From contig CP004348.1 of assembly GCA_000342265.1 (NCBI GenBank), positions 1,116,001-1,180,000 of the forward strand: a stretch of DNA of 64,000 nucleotides, read 5' to 3'. Made by a program: the position numbers and the translations under genes. Of this stretch, positions 26,087 through 35,284 are shown one piece after another; position 1 is the stretch's first letter; each line of letters begins with the position of its first letter. A model generated the notes under the pieces. It saw only the letters and a list, made by a program, of their open reading frames with translations, did no database searches and had not been told where the DNA came from. Source of the stretch: a beta proteobacterium CB (GTDB lineage Bacteria > Pseudomonadota > Gammaproteobacteria > Burkholderiales > Burkholderiaceae).

Positions 26087-26263
26087 ATGAAACCTTTAAG
26101 CAAAAAAGCCAAGATGGCAGTTGGATGGACTATCTTGATGACCGTCACTGGTACAGCCATGCTTCATCAATGGGAATTCTTTGCGATGGGGTGTGCATCT
26201 ATCGCCATGCTACTCGTGGCGAATCATTACGGCCTTCTAAAGGATCCTGAAGACAAAAAATAA
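26087..26263 (+). CDS. Small two-TM membrane protein
   Basis: A frame of 58 residues reading MKPLSKKAKMAVGWTILMTV, then a hydrophobic region interrupted around HQWEFF, then ASIAMLLVANHYG and a charged end DPEDKK. Two short TM helices are likely. It lies 22 bases after the previous gene on the same strand, so it may be the last gene of the lldD transcript. Function is unknown. Confidence 0.5.
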   Translation: MKPLSKKAKMAVGWTILMTVTGTAMLHQWEFFAMGCASIAMLLVANHYGLLKDPEDKK

Positions 26264-26284
26264 GGCCCCTATCTCTCGATAGAG
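26253..26284 (-). terminator. Terminator for the old yellow enzyme gene
   Basis: GGCCCCTATC-TCTC-GATAGAGGCC stem with one mismatch. On the minus strand it is followed by TTATTTTTT, so it serves the convergent gene at 26328. Confidence 0.65.
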
Positions 26285-26327
26285 GCCTCGATCTTTACTA
26301 GATCGCAGTTCTTAAAGCAGCTTTAGA

Positions 26328-27410
26328 TTAAAGCGTTGGGTAGTCCGTATACCCTACTTCCGCTCCGCCATAAAACGTTGCACGGTTATACGCATTTAGA
26401 GCTGCACCTTGCTGGAAACGCTCAGCTAAATCTGGATTAGAAATATACAAACGTCCATAAGCGACTGCATCGGCTAAACCAGCCTCAAGTACAGCCTCCC
26501 CCATGGCTTGATCATATCCGCCGGCACTAATAAATTGGCCTTGATAGACTGCGCGGAACATCTCTGAAGTCACTGGCGCCTCTGTGTTCACTTGATCATT
26601 GCCGCCAGCGCTAGTAGAGCGCGGCTCAATCATATGAACATAGGACAGCTTGTAACCATTAAGCTGATGAATCACCGCAGTGAATAAAGCAACAGGATCG
26701 CTATCAGCCATGTCATTAAAGCTACCGTATGGTGACAAACGCACACCGATGCGATCACTTGGGTAGACCTTAGCAACAGACTCAACTACCTCACCCAATA
26801 AGCGAATACGATTTTCGATTGAGCCACCATAACCATCAGTGCGTTGATTGGTCTTATCTTGTAAAAATTGATCTAACAAGTAACCATTAGCAGAGTGAAT
26901 TTCCACACCATCAAAACCGGCCGCTTTTGCATTGGCAGCAGCCAATTCAAAATCTTTGAGAAGCCTAGCGATGTCTTCTGTCGTCATTGCCTTTGGAGTT
27001 TCATAATCATGTAACTTCCAATCGGCACCGTAAGTTTGGCCAGCGGGTGCAATCGCAGACGGCGCCTCTGGAAGACCCTGCTCTGGATGCAAAGATGAAT
27101 GAGAAATGCGGCCTACATGCCATAGCTGGGCTACCATCTTGCCGCCCTTCGCATGCACCGCACTCACAATCTCTTTCCAAGCAGCAGTTTGCTCAGCTGA
27201 ATAGATCCCAGGGGTTGCTGGATAACCTTTTCCAAGAGGAGAGATTTGCGTGGCCTCACTAATGATGAGACCTGCACTTGCTCTTTGCTCGTAATATGTT
27301 TTTGCCAAGGGATTTGGCACGTCCCCTTCGATGGCACGCATTCTGGTGAGCGGCGCCATCACAAGACGATTCCTTAACTCAATCGAGCCAAGCTTGATGG
27401 GGGTAAACAT
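26328..27410 (-). CDS. Old yellow enzyme family alkene reductase (NADH:flavin oxidoreductase)
   Basis: FMN-dependent ene-reductase of about 360 residues, NemA/N-ethylmaleimide reductase group. Motifs: RNRLVMAPLTRMRA, QLWHVGRISH, GFDGVEIHSANGYLLDQFLQD and VAYGRLYISNPDLAERF. ATG 27410 (MFTPIKLGS) matches the family N terminus. In-frame upstream starts at 27428 and 27479 would add an atypical extension. It reduces activated C=C bonds or nitro groups. The oxyR gene lies upstream on the same strand, so a stress role is possible. Confidence 0.87.
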   Translation of the reverse strand: MFTPIKLGSIELRNRLVMAPLTRMRAIEGDVPNPLAKTYYEQRASAGLIISEATQISPLGKGYPATPGIYSAEQTAAWKEIVSAVHAKGGKMVAQLWHVGRISHSSLHPEQGLPEAPSAIAPAGQTYGADWKLHDYETPKAMTTEDIARLLKDFELAAANAKAAGFDGVEIHSANGYLLDQFLQDKTNQRTDGYGGSIENRIRLLGEVVESVAKVYPSDRIGVRLSPYGSFNDMADSDPVALFTAVIHQLNGYKLSYVHMIEPRSTSAGGNDQVNTEAPVTSEMFRAVYQGQFISAGGYDQAMGEAVLEAGLADAVAYGRLYISNPDLAERFQQGAALNAYNRATFYGGAEVGYTDYPTL

Positions 27411-27517
27411 GATTTCTTTTCCGGACATGAGATTCTTTCTGTTGTACTGATAAAAATTATTGAATGTTGACTGTAGCAAGAAAGATTCATTCTTGCTGAG
27501 GATTGCTTACTTCTTAT

Positions 27518-28465
27518 TTACTCTTTACGCAAACCCTTAACTGCCCCACGCGTAGTCTTTGCGCCCCTCTTGAAACGAGCCTGTATGCAATCCGAGAATG
27601 CCTGAAACTCCTCTAAGTGAGCGGTAGAAGAGCGGGCCACCAAAGCAATCACCCGCTTTGGCGCAGGAGGCGCCAGCGGGCGAGCCTCCAAGCTGGTGCC
27701 ATTTAATAAGCCACCCCTAACCGCCATCTCTGGAAGCAATGCGATCCCCATTCCAGAGTCCACCATCTGTAACAAAGTGAGCAAGCTGGTAGCTTCCATG
27801 CCATCTGCTTTACGAATATCTGAGCGCTTACAAGCTTGCAATGTATGCTCGCGCAAGCAGTGCCCCTCCTCGAGAAGCAATAATCTCTCGGCCATTTTTG
27901 CGGGCAGGTGAATTTCTTTTCCCTTCAGAGCGGGATCATCCTCTCGGGCCACCAACCAAAACTCATCATCAAATAACTCCTTAACTAATAAGCCTGAAGT
28001 CTCATAAGGTAAAGCAATCAGAATGAAATCCAATTGATGCTCGCCTAATCTGGTTAACAGATTGGCTGTCAAGTCCTCCCTTAAGGCAATTTTTAGACTT
28101 GGGAAACGAGCCCGAATATCCGGCATGACATTGGGCAATAAGAATGGTGCAATCGTTGGAATCACACCAAGCCGAATGGTTCCGGCCATTGGCTTACCAA
28201 CAGCATCGGCGTATTCCACCAAGTCTTGAGAGGATGCCAAAATTGCCTTAGCCCTCTCCAAAATTTCTAAGCCAATTGGGGTAATGGCTACATTTTGGCG
28301 GTCCCGCTCTACTAAGCGAACTCCTAGACCATCCTCGAGTTCTTTTAAGCCCGCACTCAGGGTAGATTGCCCCACAAAGCAGGCCTCTGCAGCACGCGTG
28401 AAATTGAGCTCCTGAGCAATAGCAACAAAGTAACGAAGTTGACGTAATGAAGGAAGAGCAGCCAT
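27518..28465 (-). CDS. oxyR: LysR-type peroxide sensor OxyR
   Basis: LysR regulator of 315 residues. The N-terminal winged helix is LNFTRAAEACFVGQSTLSAGLKEL. The redox loop GHCLREHTLQACKRSD carries two cysteines nine residues apart, as Cys199 and Cys208 in E. coli OxyR, so it should form the peroxide-induced disulfide. It is divergent from the rubrerythrin-rubredoxin operon and probably controls it. Its short C-terminal extension is basic. Confidence 0.92.
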   Translation of the reverse strand: MAALPSLRQLRYFVAIAQELNFTRAAEACFVGQSTLSAGLKELEDGLGVRLVERDRQNVAITPIGLEILERAKAILASSQDLVEYADAVGKPMAGTIRLGVIPTIAPFLLPNVMPDIRARFPSLKIALREDLTANLLTRLGEHQLDFILIALPYETSGLLVKELFDDEFWLVAREDDPALKGKEIHLPAKMAERLLLLEEGHCLREHTLQACKRSDIRKADGMEATSLLTLLQMVDSGMGIALLPEMAVRGGLLNGTSLEARPLAPPAPKRVIALVARSSTAHLEEFQAFSDCIQARFKRGAKTTRGAVKGLRKE

Positions 28466-28499
28466 GATTTACAAAAGTCCCTATAATCAATTTATTAGA

Positions 28500-28521
28500 T
28501 AAATAATATCATTATTATTTA
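28500..28521. promoter_or_regulatory. Palindrome between oxyR and rubrerythrin
   Basis: Perfect inverted repeat TAAATAATA-TCAT-TATTATTTA in the divergent control region. It resembles a metal/peroxide-regulator box (Fur/PerR family) as much as the spaced OxyR tetranucleotide pattern, so the protein that binds is uncertain. Confidence 0.55.
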
Positions 28522-28604
28522 CTGGACTGATTACCTCTCGAGGTTCAGAATTCATTCCATGGTGTTTAAGCACCTCTTAACAACAAATACAAAAAGGAAT
28601 GAAA

Positions 28605-29090
28605 ATGGCCCGCCCAGAAATTAAAACCATCCAAAACTTGGAGTCTGCATTTGCAGGCGAATCTATGGCACATATTAAATACCGCTATTTTGCAAAATTA
28701 GCGCGTGCTGCTGGCGACATCGAAACCGCCGAAATCTTTGAAGCAACTGCAGATCAAGAGGTCATGCACGCCTTTGGCCACCTGGACTTGCTCTACCCTG
28801 CCAATACGATTACCCCTTCACGCGCCTTAGAGATCGCTATCGAGGGCGAGACATACGAATACACAGAAATGTATCCAAGCTTTCGTAAAACGGCAGTGGA
28901 TGAAGGCAATGCAGCAGCAGTAGCTGAAATTGACGAACAAATTGCCGAGTCAAAAGAGCATGCAGAGCAATTTCAAGCCATGTTAGTCAAAGCAGCAAAA
29001 CGCTTTGCAGCCTTAGCCAACGTAGAGGAGCGTCATGCCAACCACTATAAGAAGGCGCTGGAAAAAGCTAAGGAATTTGCGGCAGTCTGA
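28605..29090 (+). CDS. Rubrerythrin (ferritin-like domain only)
   Basis: Diiron peroxidase of 161 residues. Iron-binding Glu/His motifs are visible in FAGESMAHIKY, DQEVMHAFGH, EYTEMY and NVEERHANHY. The C-terminal rubredoxin domain of classic rubrerythrin is missing, and a separate rubredoxin gene follows. AAAGGA lies six bases before ATG 28605; the ATG at 28599 is too close to that site. It reduces hydrogen peroxide with electrons from the downstream rubredoxin and reductase. Confidence 0.9.
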   Translation: MARPEIKTIQNLESAFAGESMAHIKYRYFAKLARAAGDIETAEIFEATADQEVMHAFGHLDLLYPANTITPSRALEIAIEGETYEYTEMYPSFRKTAVDEGNAAAVAEIDEQIAESKEHAEQFQAMLVKAAKRFAALANVEERHANHYKKALEKAKEFAAV

Positions 29091-29152
29091 GCAAGCTCAG
29101 AAATAAAACCAAAATAAATTTAAACTCATTGGATTATCTTTAAGGAAATATC

Positions 29153-29320
29153 ATGAATTCTTGGCAATGTATCGTGTGCGGCTTCATCTATGACGAAGCA
29201 AAGGGCTTACCGGAAGACGGCATTCCTGCTGGCACTGCTTGGGCTGACATCCCGGAAGATTGGGAATGCCCAGACTGTGGCGTAGCAAAATCGGATTTTG
29301 AAATGGTTCAAGTTTCCTAA
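29153..29320 (+). CDS. Rubredoxin
   Basis: Electron carrier of 55 residues. The two iron-binding CxxC pairs are [13 protein letters not shown] and [12 protein letters not shown], with the expected aromatic spacing ([11 protein letters not shown]). TAAGGAAATATC provides the ribosome site. It sits between rubrerythrin and its probable reductase. Confidence 0.95.
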   Translation: MNSWQCIVCGFIYDEAKGLPEDGIPAGTAWADIPEDWECPDCGVAKSDFEMVQVS

Positions 29321-29368
29321 TTTAATCCTTACACCAATCACTTAACTGCATTACTAGGGAGTCCAGCT

Positions 29369-30538
29369 TTGGATCATCAGAATCAAGCATCACCATCAGG
29401 GATTGTCATTATTGGTAGCGGCTTAGCTGGATATACCGTCATTCGCGAACTTCGCAAAATCGATAAGACTGTGCCGGTTACGCTAGTGACCCGTGAGCCA
29501 GGCTATTTATATTCAAAGCCTATGCTCTCCACAGCGCTAGCAAGCAACAAAAGTGCAGAGCAATTGGTTTCGACAAATGCCGAAGGGATGGCAACGCAGT
29601 TGGAGATGACTATTCTGGGTGATGCTGATGTCACTGCAATTGATACTGTCGCCCAGACAATTACAACATCCAAGGGAAGTATTTCTTATGGAAAGCTAGT
29701 TCTAGGCTTGGGTGCCGATCAAATTCGCCTGCCTTTACAGGGCAATGCTGCTAATGAGGTCATCACCGTCAACGATCTGGAAGAGTATGCTCAGTTTCGT
29801 AAAACCATCGCTGGCAAAAAGCGTATTGCCATTTTAGGAGCCGGCCTTATTGGGTGTGAGTTTGCAAACGATTTGGTCTTAGGATCCTACGAAGTCGATG
29901 TCATTGATTTAGCTCCGCAAGCTTTAGGTCGACTCCTTCCAGAAGCGGCGGCACAAGCGCTACAAACTAAGCTAAGTGAGGCAGGTGTTCGTTGGCACTT
30001 TGGAACAACCGTGCAATCTATTGATCGCAACGGCGACGCTCTCTCAATCACCCTCGCCAACGGATCGGTGATTGCTAGCGATGTATTTCTATCAGCTGTT
30101 GGCCTGAAGCCCCGCCTGGATTTAGCTAAAGCAGCTGGAATTGCAACTGGCACAGGCATTACAGTCAACCGTCAGCTAGAGACTAGCGCCAACAATGTAT
30201 ACGCCATTGGAGACTGTGCTGAGGTCGAAGGCTTAGTTCTACCCTATGTCATGCCAATCATGCAGGCAGCACGCGCATTAGCACCAAACCTCCTCGGACA
30301 GGCGGCCACCCTTGCCTATCCAGCCATGCCTGTAATGGTGAAGACTCCCGCATTGCCAACCATTGTTTCACCGCCAGCCAAGGGTGCACTGGGCGAGTGG
30401 AAAATCCATTCAGCTGAGGGCGGTCTTGAAGCGCGCTTCGAATCGAGTGAGGGCAAGCTGCTCGGCTTTGCTCTTCTGGGAACGGCAACGGCACAGCGCG
30501 GTGCACTTACCAAAGAACTGCCACCGATACTCCAATAA
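29369..30538 (+). CDS. Rubredoxin-NAD(+) reductase-like FAD oxidoreductase
   Basis: Flavoprotein of 389 residues with two dinucleotide folds: FAD-binding IIGSGLAGYTVIRELRK near residue 14, NAD-binding AILGAGLIGCEFANDL near residue 151, and the FAD-contacting YAIGDCAEVEG. The likely reaction is NADH-dependent reduction of the adjacent rubredoxin. The start is TTG 29369 with GGGAG seven bases upstream. It is the last gene of the peroxide-reducing operon. Confidence 0.88.
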   Translation: MDHQNQASPSGIVIIGSGLAGYTVIRELRKIDKTVPVTLVTREPGYLYSKPMLSTALASNKSAEQLVSTNAEGMATQLEMTILGDADVTAIDTVAQTITTSKGSISYGKLVLGLGADQIRLPLQGNAANEVITVNDLEEYAQFRKTIAGKKRIAILGAGLIGCEFANDLVLGSYEVDVIDLAPQALGRLLPEAAAQALQTKLSEAGVRWHFGTTVQSIDRNGDALSITLANGSVIASDVFLSAVGLKPRLDLAKAAGIATGTGITVNRQLETSANNVYAIGDCAEVEGLVLPYVMPIMQAARALAPNLLGQAATLAYPAMPVMVKTPALPTIVSPPAKGALGEWKIHSAEGGLEARFESSEGKLLGFALLGTATAQRGALTKELPPILQ

Positions 30539-30580
30539 CAGGTAGTTTTGTATTAAGCTTGTCAATACGCTTTAAATCAG

Positions 30581-30607
30581 AAAAGGCCCGCGATTGCGGG
30601 CCTATTT
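30581..30607. terminator. Intrinsic terminator
   Basis: GGCCCGC-GATT-GCGGGCC stem between the rubredoxin reductase gene and the convergent PuuD-like gene, with AAAA on one side and a TATTTAAT tail. Confidence 0.75.
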
Positions 30608-30627
30608 AATAATCTACAACGGTTTAC

Positions 30628-31221
30628 TTATGAAACGATCACAAACCATGTTGCGTTGTGTGATTGAGCAACCATCAAAAACAACATCGGTACAGAAAGC
30701 ATTGTGTTAAAGCGTGAAGTCAGCATGGCAACACGTGCAGACTTCGCTTTAACGTCTGGCTCAACTGCAACGATACCTAAAGCGCGTTTTTGATTTGGCC
30801 AGATAATGAACCAAACGTTAAATGCCATTACCAAGGCAATCCACATACCTAAACCGATTGCACGGAACGGGGCTTGCAAAGTAAATGCTTGATGCGCATA
30901 GCCATTCAACACAGCCAAGACTAAACCGCTCACCACAGTAAATAAAGCTGCCCAACGAAACCAAAACAATGCTGTCGGAGCAATTACTTTTCCAATCGCA
31001 GGTTTTTGCTCATCCGGAATCTTTGACATGGATGGAATCTGCACAAAATTGAAGTACCAAAGCAATCCAATCCACATCACGCCAACCATCACGTGAATCC
31101 AGCGGAATAAAAAAGGTAATTCAATAGAGCTGAAGTTTGCACCTAAAGCCAAAACAATTAAAAGCAAAAGCACAAAACCAGCTAAAACTGTGCGCCCCAA
31201 TGAGGTAAAGATAGATGACAT
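30628..31221 (-). CDS. PuuD-like membrane protein (short, no cytochrome domain)
   Basis: Membrane protein of 197 residues with hydrophobic segments near 10-28, 38-62, 84-106, 118-141 and 170-190. WIHVMVGVMWIGLLWYFNFVQIP is characteristic of the urate hydroxylase PuuD membrane domain. Full PuuD is longer and ends in a cytochrome c domain; there is no CxxCH here. No purine-degradation gene is adjacent, so urate oxidation should not be assumed. Confidence 0.7.
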   Translation of the reverse strand: MSSIFTSLGRTVLAGFVLLLLIVLALGANFSSIELPFLFRWIHVMVGVMWIGLLWYFNFVQIPSMSKIPDEQKPAIGKVIAPTALFWFRWAALFTVVSGLVLAVLNGYAHQAFTLQAPFRAIGLGMWIALVMAFNVWFIIWPNQKRALGIVAVEPDVKAKSARVAMLTSRFNTMLSVPMLFLMVAQSHNATWFVIVS

Positions 31222-31255
31222 GAAAGCTTTCTTGGTAAATAGATATCAGCGGGTA

Positions 31256-31834
31256 TTAAGCAAAATTCTTGCTAGCAAAATCCCAGTTCACTACATTCCA
31301 GAAATTTTCTACATACTTTGGACGAGCATTGCGAGTGTCGATGTAGTAAGCGTGCTCCCAAACGTCACAAGTCATCAAAGGCTTTGCGTCCGTAGTTAAA
31401 GGTGTAGCTGCATTGCTTGTTGAAACTAAATCGAGGGAGCCGTCAGCCTTCTTAACCAACCAAGCCCAACCTGACCCAAATGTACCAACTGCACATTTTG
31501 TGAACTCTTCTTTAAATTTGTCGAAAGAACCCCACTTCGCATTAATAGCATCTGCCAATGCGCCAGTTGGAGCACCGCCGCCATTTGGCTTCATGCTGTT
31601 CCAATAGAACGTGTGGTTCCATACTTGGGCTGCGTTATTAAAAACTCCGCCAGCTGATTTTTTAATGATGTCTTCCAGGGAAGCATTTTCAAACTCAGTA
31701 CCTTTAACCAAGTTATTCAAATTGGTTACATAGGTTTGATGATGTTTACCATAGTGAAACTCTAGAGTTTCTTTTGAGATGAATGGTGAAAGCGCATCTA
31801 ATGCGTAAGGTAACTGAGGTAATGTGTGTTCCAT
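31256..31834 (-). CDS. sodB: Iron superoxide dismutase
   Basis: Cytosolic Fe-type SOD of 192 residues. Metal ligands are visible in [27 protein letters not shown] and [25 protein letters not shown] surroundings and SWAWLV-type sequence (GSGWAWLV) favour iron over manganese. CAAGGAAAAATA precedes the ATG. It lies upstream of the PuuD-like gene on the same strand. Confidence 0.93.
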   Translation of the reverse strand: MEHTLPQLPYALDALSPFISKETLEFHYGKHHQTYVTNLNNLVKGTEFENASLEDIIKKSAGGVFNNAAQVWNHTFYWNSMKPNGGGAPTGALADAINAKWGSFDKFKEEFTKCAVGTFGSGWAWLVKKADGSLDLVSTSNAATPLTTDAKPLMTCDVWEHAYYIDTRNARPKYVENFWNVVNWDFASKNFA

Positions 31835-31961
31835 TATTTTTCCTTGAAAGAAGTGTTAATCGGTAGCCATAGCAGCCATAATCGTCCTAACTATAGACGA
31901 TTCTGGCAATTTTGTTTGGGCAGGGGAAAATGGGGATTCGACGCAATCACCCCCCATTGAA

Positions 31962-32738
31962 TTACTGAGCCGTCCAGCCGCCATCCATATTCCAGGCGAC
32001 CCCCCGCACCTCAGAGGCATCAGGTCCACAGAGGAAAACAGCCAATGCAGCCAATTGCTCTGGAGCAACAAACTCGCCCGAAGGCTGTTTCTCAGAAACC
32101 AAGGCTTTTTTTGCCTCCTCATTTGAAATCCCATCACGTTCTGCGCGTGCATCCACCTGCTTTTGTACTAAGGGGGTAAGAACCCAGCCCGGGCAAATTG
32201 CGTTACAAGTAATGCCTGTCTTGGCATTCTCAAGGGCGGTTACTTTAGTCAGGCCGACGATGCCATGCTTTGCGGCAACATAAGCAGATTTTTGAATGGA
32301 GCCAACCAAGCCATGCACTGAGGCGATATTGATAATCCGACCCCAGTTACGCTTTTTCATTCCGGGCAGAGCATGGTGGGAAGTATAAAAAGCTGAGCTT
32401 AAGTTAATGGCGATAATCGACGCCCATTTATCAGTTGGAAAGTCTTCAATATTTGCCGTGTACTGAATACCTGCGTTATTAACCAATATATCCAAAGAAC
32501 CAAATCGCTTTTCAGTTTGCTTGATGAGGTCTTCAATCTCAGCAGGTTTGCTCATGTCGGCACCGTGGTAGTCCACCTCAACACCACAAGCTTTAATGGC
32601 AGCAATAGCCGCATCTTTTTCACCAAAGCCGTTCACCATAATATTGGCACCCTGCTTTGCTAAGCCAATGGCCATCGCCAATCCAATGCCGCTCGTCGAG
32701 CCAGTGACAAGAGCGGTTTTACCTTTTAAATGAGACAT
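31962..32738 (-). CDS. 3-hydroxybutyrate dehydrogenase (SDR)
   Basis: Short-chain dehydrogenase of 258 residues. TGSTSGIG cofactor loop, NNAG, and the catalytic YVAAKHG (Tyr-x3-Lys). AICPGWVLTPLVQKQVD and the GVAWNMDGGWTAQ end match D-3-hydroxybutyrate dehydrogenases. It oxidises 3-hydroxybutyrate to acetoacetate, consistent with PHB use. The gene follows the molybdenum hydroxylase operon on the same strand but is separated from it by two strong hairpins. Confidence 0.88.
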   Translation of the reverse strand: MSHLKGKTALVTGSTSGIGLAMAIGLAKQGANIMVNGFGEKDAAIAAIKACGVEVDYHGADMSKPAEIEDLIKQTEKRFGSLDILVNNAGIQYTANIEDFPTDKWASIIAINLSSAFYTSHHALPGMKKRNWGRIINIASVHGLVGSIQKSAYVAAKHGIVGLTKVTALENAKTGITCNAICPGWVLTPLVQKQVDARAERDGISNEEAKKALVSEKQPSGEFVAPEQLAALAVFLCGPDASEVRGVAWNMDGGWTAQ

Positions 32739-32764
32739 GTTCTTATTCGCTATATCAAGTTAAT

Positions 32765-32790
32765 CGCAAATCCCCAAGCAGGGATTTGCG
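32765..32790. terminator. Strong hairpin before 3-hydroxybutyrate dehydrogenase
   Basis: Ten-base perfect stem CGCAAATCCC / GGGATTTGCG with loop CAAGCA. Outer sequences ATCAAGTT and AACTTGAT can pair as well. No T-tract follows on either strand, so it may be an RNA structure or an incomplete terminator of the upstream operon. Confidence 0.55.
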
Positions 32791-32846
32791 GATGATCAAA
32801 ACTTGATGTTACAGGATGGGGCAAGCCCTGTGATACGGGGAATGCA

Positions 32847-32871
32847 CTAATTCAGGTGAATTCTGAATTAG
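32847..32871. other. Inverted repeat overlapping the stop of the Mo-hydroxylase large subunit
   Basis: CTAATTCAG-GTGAATT-CTGAATTAG; the coxL-like stop codon is part of one arm. There is no T-tract, so it could be a 3'-end stabilising hairpin. Confidence 0.5.
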
Positions 32872-35264
32872 ACCTTGCCAAGGGCCTTCAGAATCTTTTC
32901 ACATGTAATGGGCTGGTCAAATACTGCCGTATTAAAGGGCGCCAGAGCATCATTAATTGCATTCTGAACCGCTCCAGGGGCGCCGGCAGTGCCAGCCTCA
33001 CCAGCACCTTTTGCACCCAGCTTAGATGACTGCGTTGGGGTCTCCACGTGAGCCACTTCAATATCTGGCATTTCATTAGCCATGGGGACCAAATAATCGG
33101 CCATACTGCCATTTCGTAGCAAGCCACTATCGTCATAGAGACACTCCTCGAAAAGGACGCCTCCAATACCCTGAACAATGGCTCCGCGCACTTGCTCATC
33201 CACCAACATGGGATTTAGTACGCGGCCGCAATCTTCAACAGCCCAATGTTTCAGGAGTTTTACAAATCCAGTATCAGGATCCACTTCAACATAAGAGGCT
33301 TGGACGCCATTAGTAAAGATGAATGGATATTCTTTTTGAGTGTAGTGACGGGTAACCATCAAATCAGCAGAGAATCCAACCGGCAAGGTGTCTGTACGGA
33401 AATAACCAATGCGGCCAATCTCACTAAACGGTAATAACTGCTCTCCGCTCGCCTTATCCAAAACATGGCCACGTCGGACTGACAACTCCTCAGGTGATCT
33501 ATTCAAAATTGCACCAGCAAGCTTCAAGATATTCTCTTGAAGTGCTTGACATGCCAATAACACTGCCTCACCACCAACTCCAGCACCACGTGAAGCCCAA
33601 GTACCTCCACCATATGGTGTGACATCGGTATCACCGGTAATGATGCGAACATCTTTAATAGAGAGTCCTACAGCATCGGCAGCAATTTGTGCGTAGATAC
33701 CTTCGGTACCCTGGCCTTGCTCACCAACGCCAATCAATATAGAAACCACGCCACTAGGATCCAATCGTGCAGAGGCACCATCCTGAGATGCAATACGAGC
33801 GCCGCCGACACCATAGAAGGCTGGACTTGGGTTGGTTAACTCAATTAATGTAGCAAAACCAATTCCGCGATAGATCCCCTTTTTCCGCAACTCGGCCTGC
33901 TCTTTGCGTAAAGCAGAATAGTCCATCATCTTTTCAATAGTTCGTAAGCATTGCTCATGCGATAACACTTCCAACTTAATTCCTGAAATACCAGAGCATG
34001 GGTAAGCATCATCAGGAATCACGTTGCGCTTGCGGAACTCCAAAGGATCCATCTTCAACTTTTGCGCAGCTAAATCTACAAGACCTTCAGTTACAGCGCA
34101 GGCAATTGGATGTCCCACTCCACGATATTGGCAAGTAGGCGTTTTATTCTGAAACACTACATTTAGCTTGGCTCTGTAATTTTGATGCCTGTATGGACCA
34201 CCTACCAAGTTGACTACTTGGTTGCCTTCAATCGCACTAGTTCTAGGGAACATGGAATATGGGCCAATCGCGGTGAGATCATCGATCTCAAACGCCAGGA
34301 TGTCGCCTTCTTTATTGGCCGCAATACGCCCCTTAATGCGATGCTCACGCGCATGAATATCGCTCGTGAATGATTCCAGTCGATCTGCAACAAATTTAAC
34401 TGGGCGCTCCAACATCATGGCTAAACCCACGGTTGCAAAATCGTCTGGATAAGCATGTACCTTAATACCAAATGATCCGCCCACATCTTTGCAGATGACA
34501 TGAACATCGGATTCAGATAAGCCAAACTGACGGCAATATAAATCTTGCATCATATGTGGTGCTTGCTGCGAGTGATACACCGTCAGACGACGATCACCAG
34601 GGTTATAGTCGGCAATTTGGCAGCGAGGCTCTAGAGTTACACCAGTGTGGCGACCGAAGCCAAAGGTGGCTTCAGCAACAATATCTGCTGTTGCAAATAC
34701 TTCATCCACCTGACCAACATCTAAGCTCCGCGTAAAACACAGGTTGTCACCAAGCTCTGGATGGATTACGGGTGTCTCTGAATCTAAAGCAGTTTCCATG
34801 GAAACAACTGCTGGCAATTCTTCCCACTCAACGTCGATTAACTGCAAAGCATCTTCTGCCTGAGCACGCGTCTCAGCAACGACAGCAAGTACAGGCTCAC
34901 CTTGCCAGCAAGCTCTATCGATTGCCAATGCGTATTGAGGGGCAGACTTCATGCCAGCCAAATGACCTAATGTGGCCACCCATGGCTTGCAAAGCTCAGC
35001 CATTTTGACGCCATCAACTATGGCAAGCACACCCGGCATTTTGCTTGCTTGTTCAGTATGAATTTTTCCAATTTTCATGTGGGCTACTGGAGAGCGCCAA
35101 TACACCACATGCCCCATTCTGGGCAATTGAATATCATCCACATAAGTGCCTTGACCCTCGATAAGTCGGCGTGCCTTATGCCTAGGTTCGCTATTGCCAA
35201 TATAGCGTTGATCATTCGTTACCGGATCAAGCACCAATCCTTTGAGATCTGCTGGCTTATTCAT
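32868..35264 (-). CDS. Molybdenum hydroxylase large subunit (form II CoxL-like)
   Basis: Molybdopterin cytosine dinucleotide subunit of 798 residues in the xanthine oxidase family. The segment equivalent to the CO dehydrogenase active-site loop reads QYRGVGH. True form I CO dehydrogenase has AYxCSFR, so this is form II-like and its substrate is not CO by motif. The C-terminal GAKGAGEAGTAGAPG contains the catalytic Glu. Last gene of a coxG-coxM-coxS-coxL-like operon. The surrounding ring monooxygenase, ABC importer and CoA-transferase suggest an aromatic or N-heterocyclic substrate (inference). Confidence 0.88.
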   Translation of the reverse strand: MNKPADLKGLVLDPVTNDQRYIGNSEPRHKARRLIEGQGTYVDDIQLPRMGHVVYWRSPVAHMKIGKIHTEQASKMPGVLAIVDGVKMAELCKPWVATLGHLAGMKSAPQYALAIDRACWQGEPVLAVVAETRAQAEDALQLIDVEWEELPAVVSMETALDSETPVIHPELGDNLCFTRSLDVGQVDEVFATADIVAEATFGFGRHTGVTLEPRCQIADYNPGDRRLTVYHSQQAPHMMQDLYCRQFGLSESDVHVICKDVGGSFGIKVHAYPDDFATVGLAMMLERPVKFVADRLESFTSDIHAREHRIKGRIAANKEGDILAFEIDDLTAIGPYSMFPRTSAIEGNQVVNLVGGPYRHQNYRAKLNVVFQNKTPTCQYRGVGHPIACAVTEGLVDLAAQKLKMDPLEFRKRNVIPDDAYPCSGISGIKLEVLSHEQCLRTIEKMMDYSALRKEQAELRKKGIYRGIGFATLIELTNPSPAFYGVGGARIASQDGASARLDPSGVVSILIGVGEQGQGTEGIYAQIAADAVGLSIKDVRIITGDTDVTPYGGGTWASRGAGVGGEAVLLACQALQENILKLAGAILNRSPEELSVRRGHVLDKASGEQLLPFSEIGRIGYFRTDTLPVGFSADLMVTRHYTQKEYPFIFTNGVQASYVEVDPDTGFVKLLKHWAVEDCGRVLNPMLVDEQVRGAIVQGIGGVLFEECLYDDSGLLRNGSMADYLVPMANEMPDIEVAHVETPTQSSKLGAKGAGEAGTAGAPGAVQNAINDALAPFNTAVFDQPITCEKILKALGKV

Positions 35265-35284
35265 AATCAGTTTTCCCAGTCTTC

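Noticed and set aside
30628..31221. Functional urate hydroxylase
   Set aside because: The cytochrome c domain of PuuD is missing and no purine-degradation genes are adjacent, so only a PuuD-like membrane protein is called.
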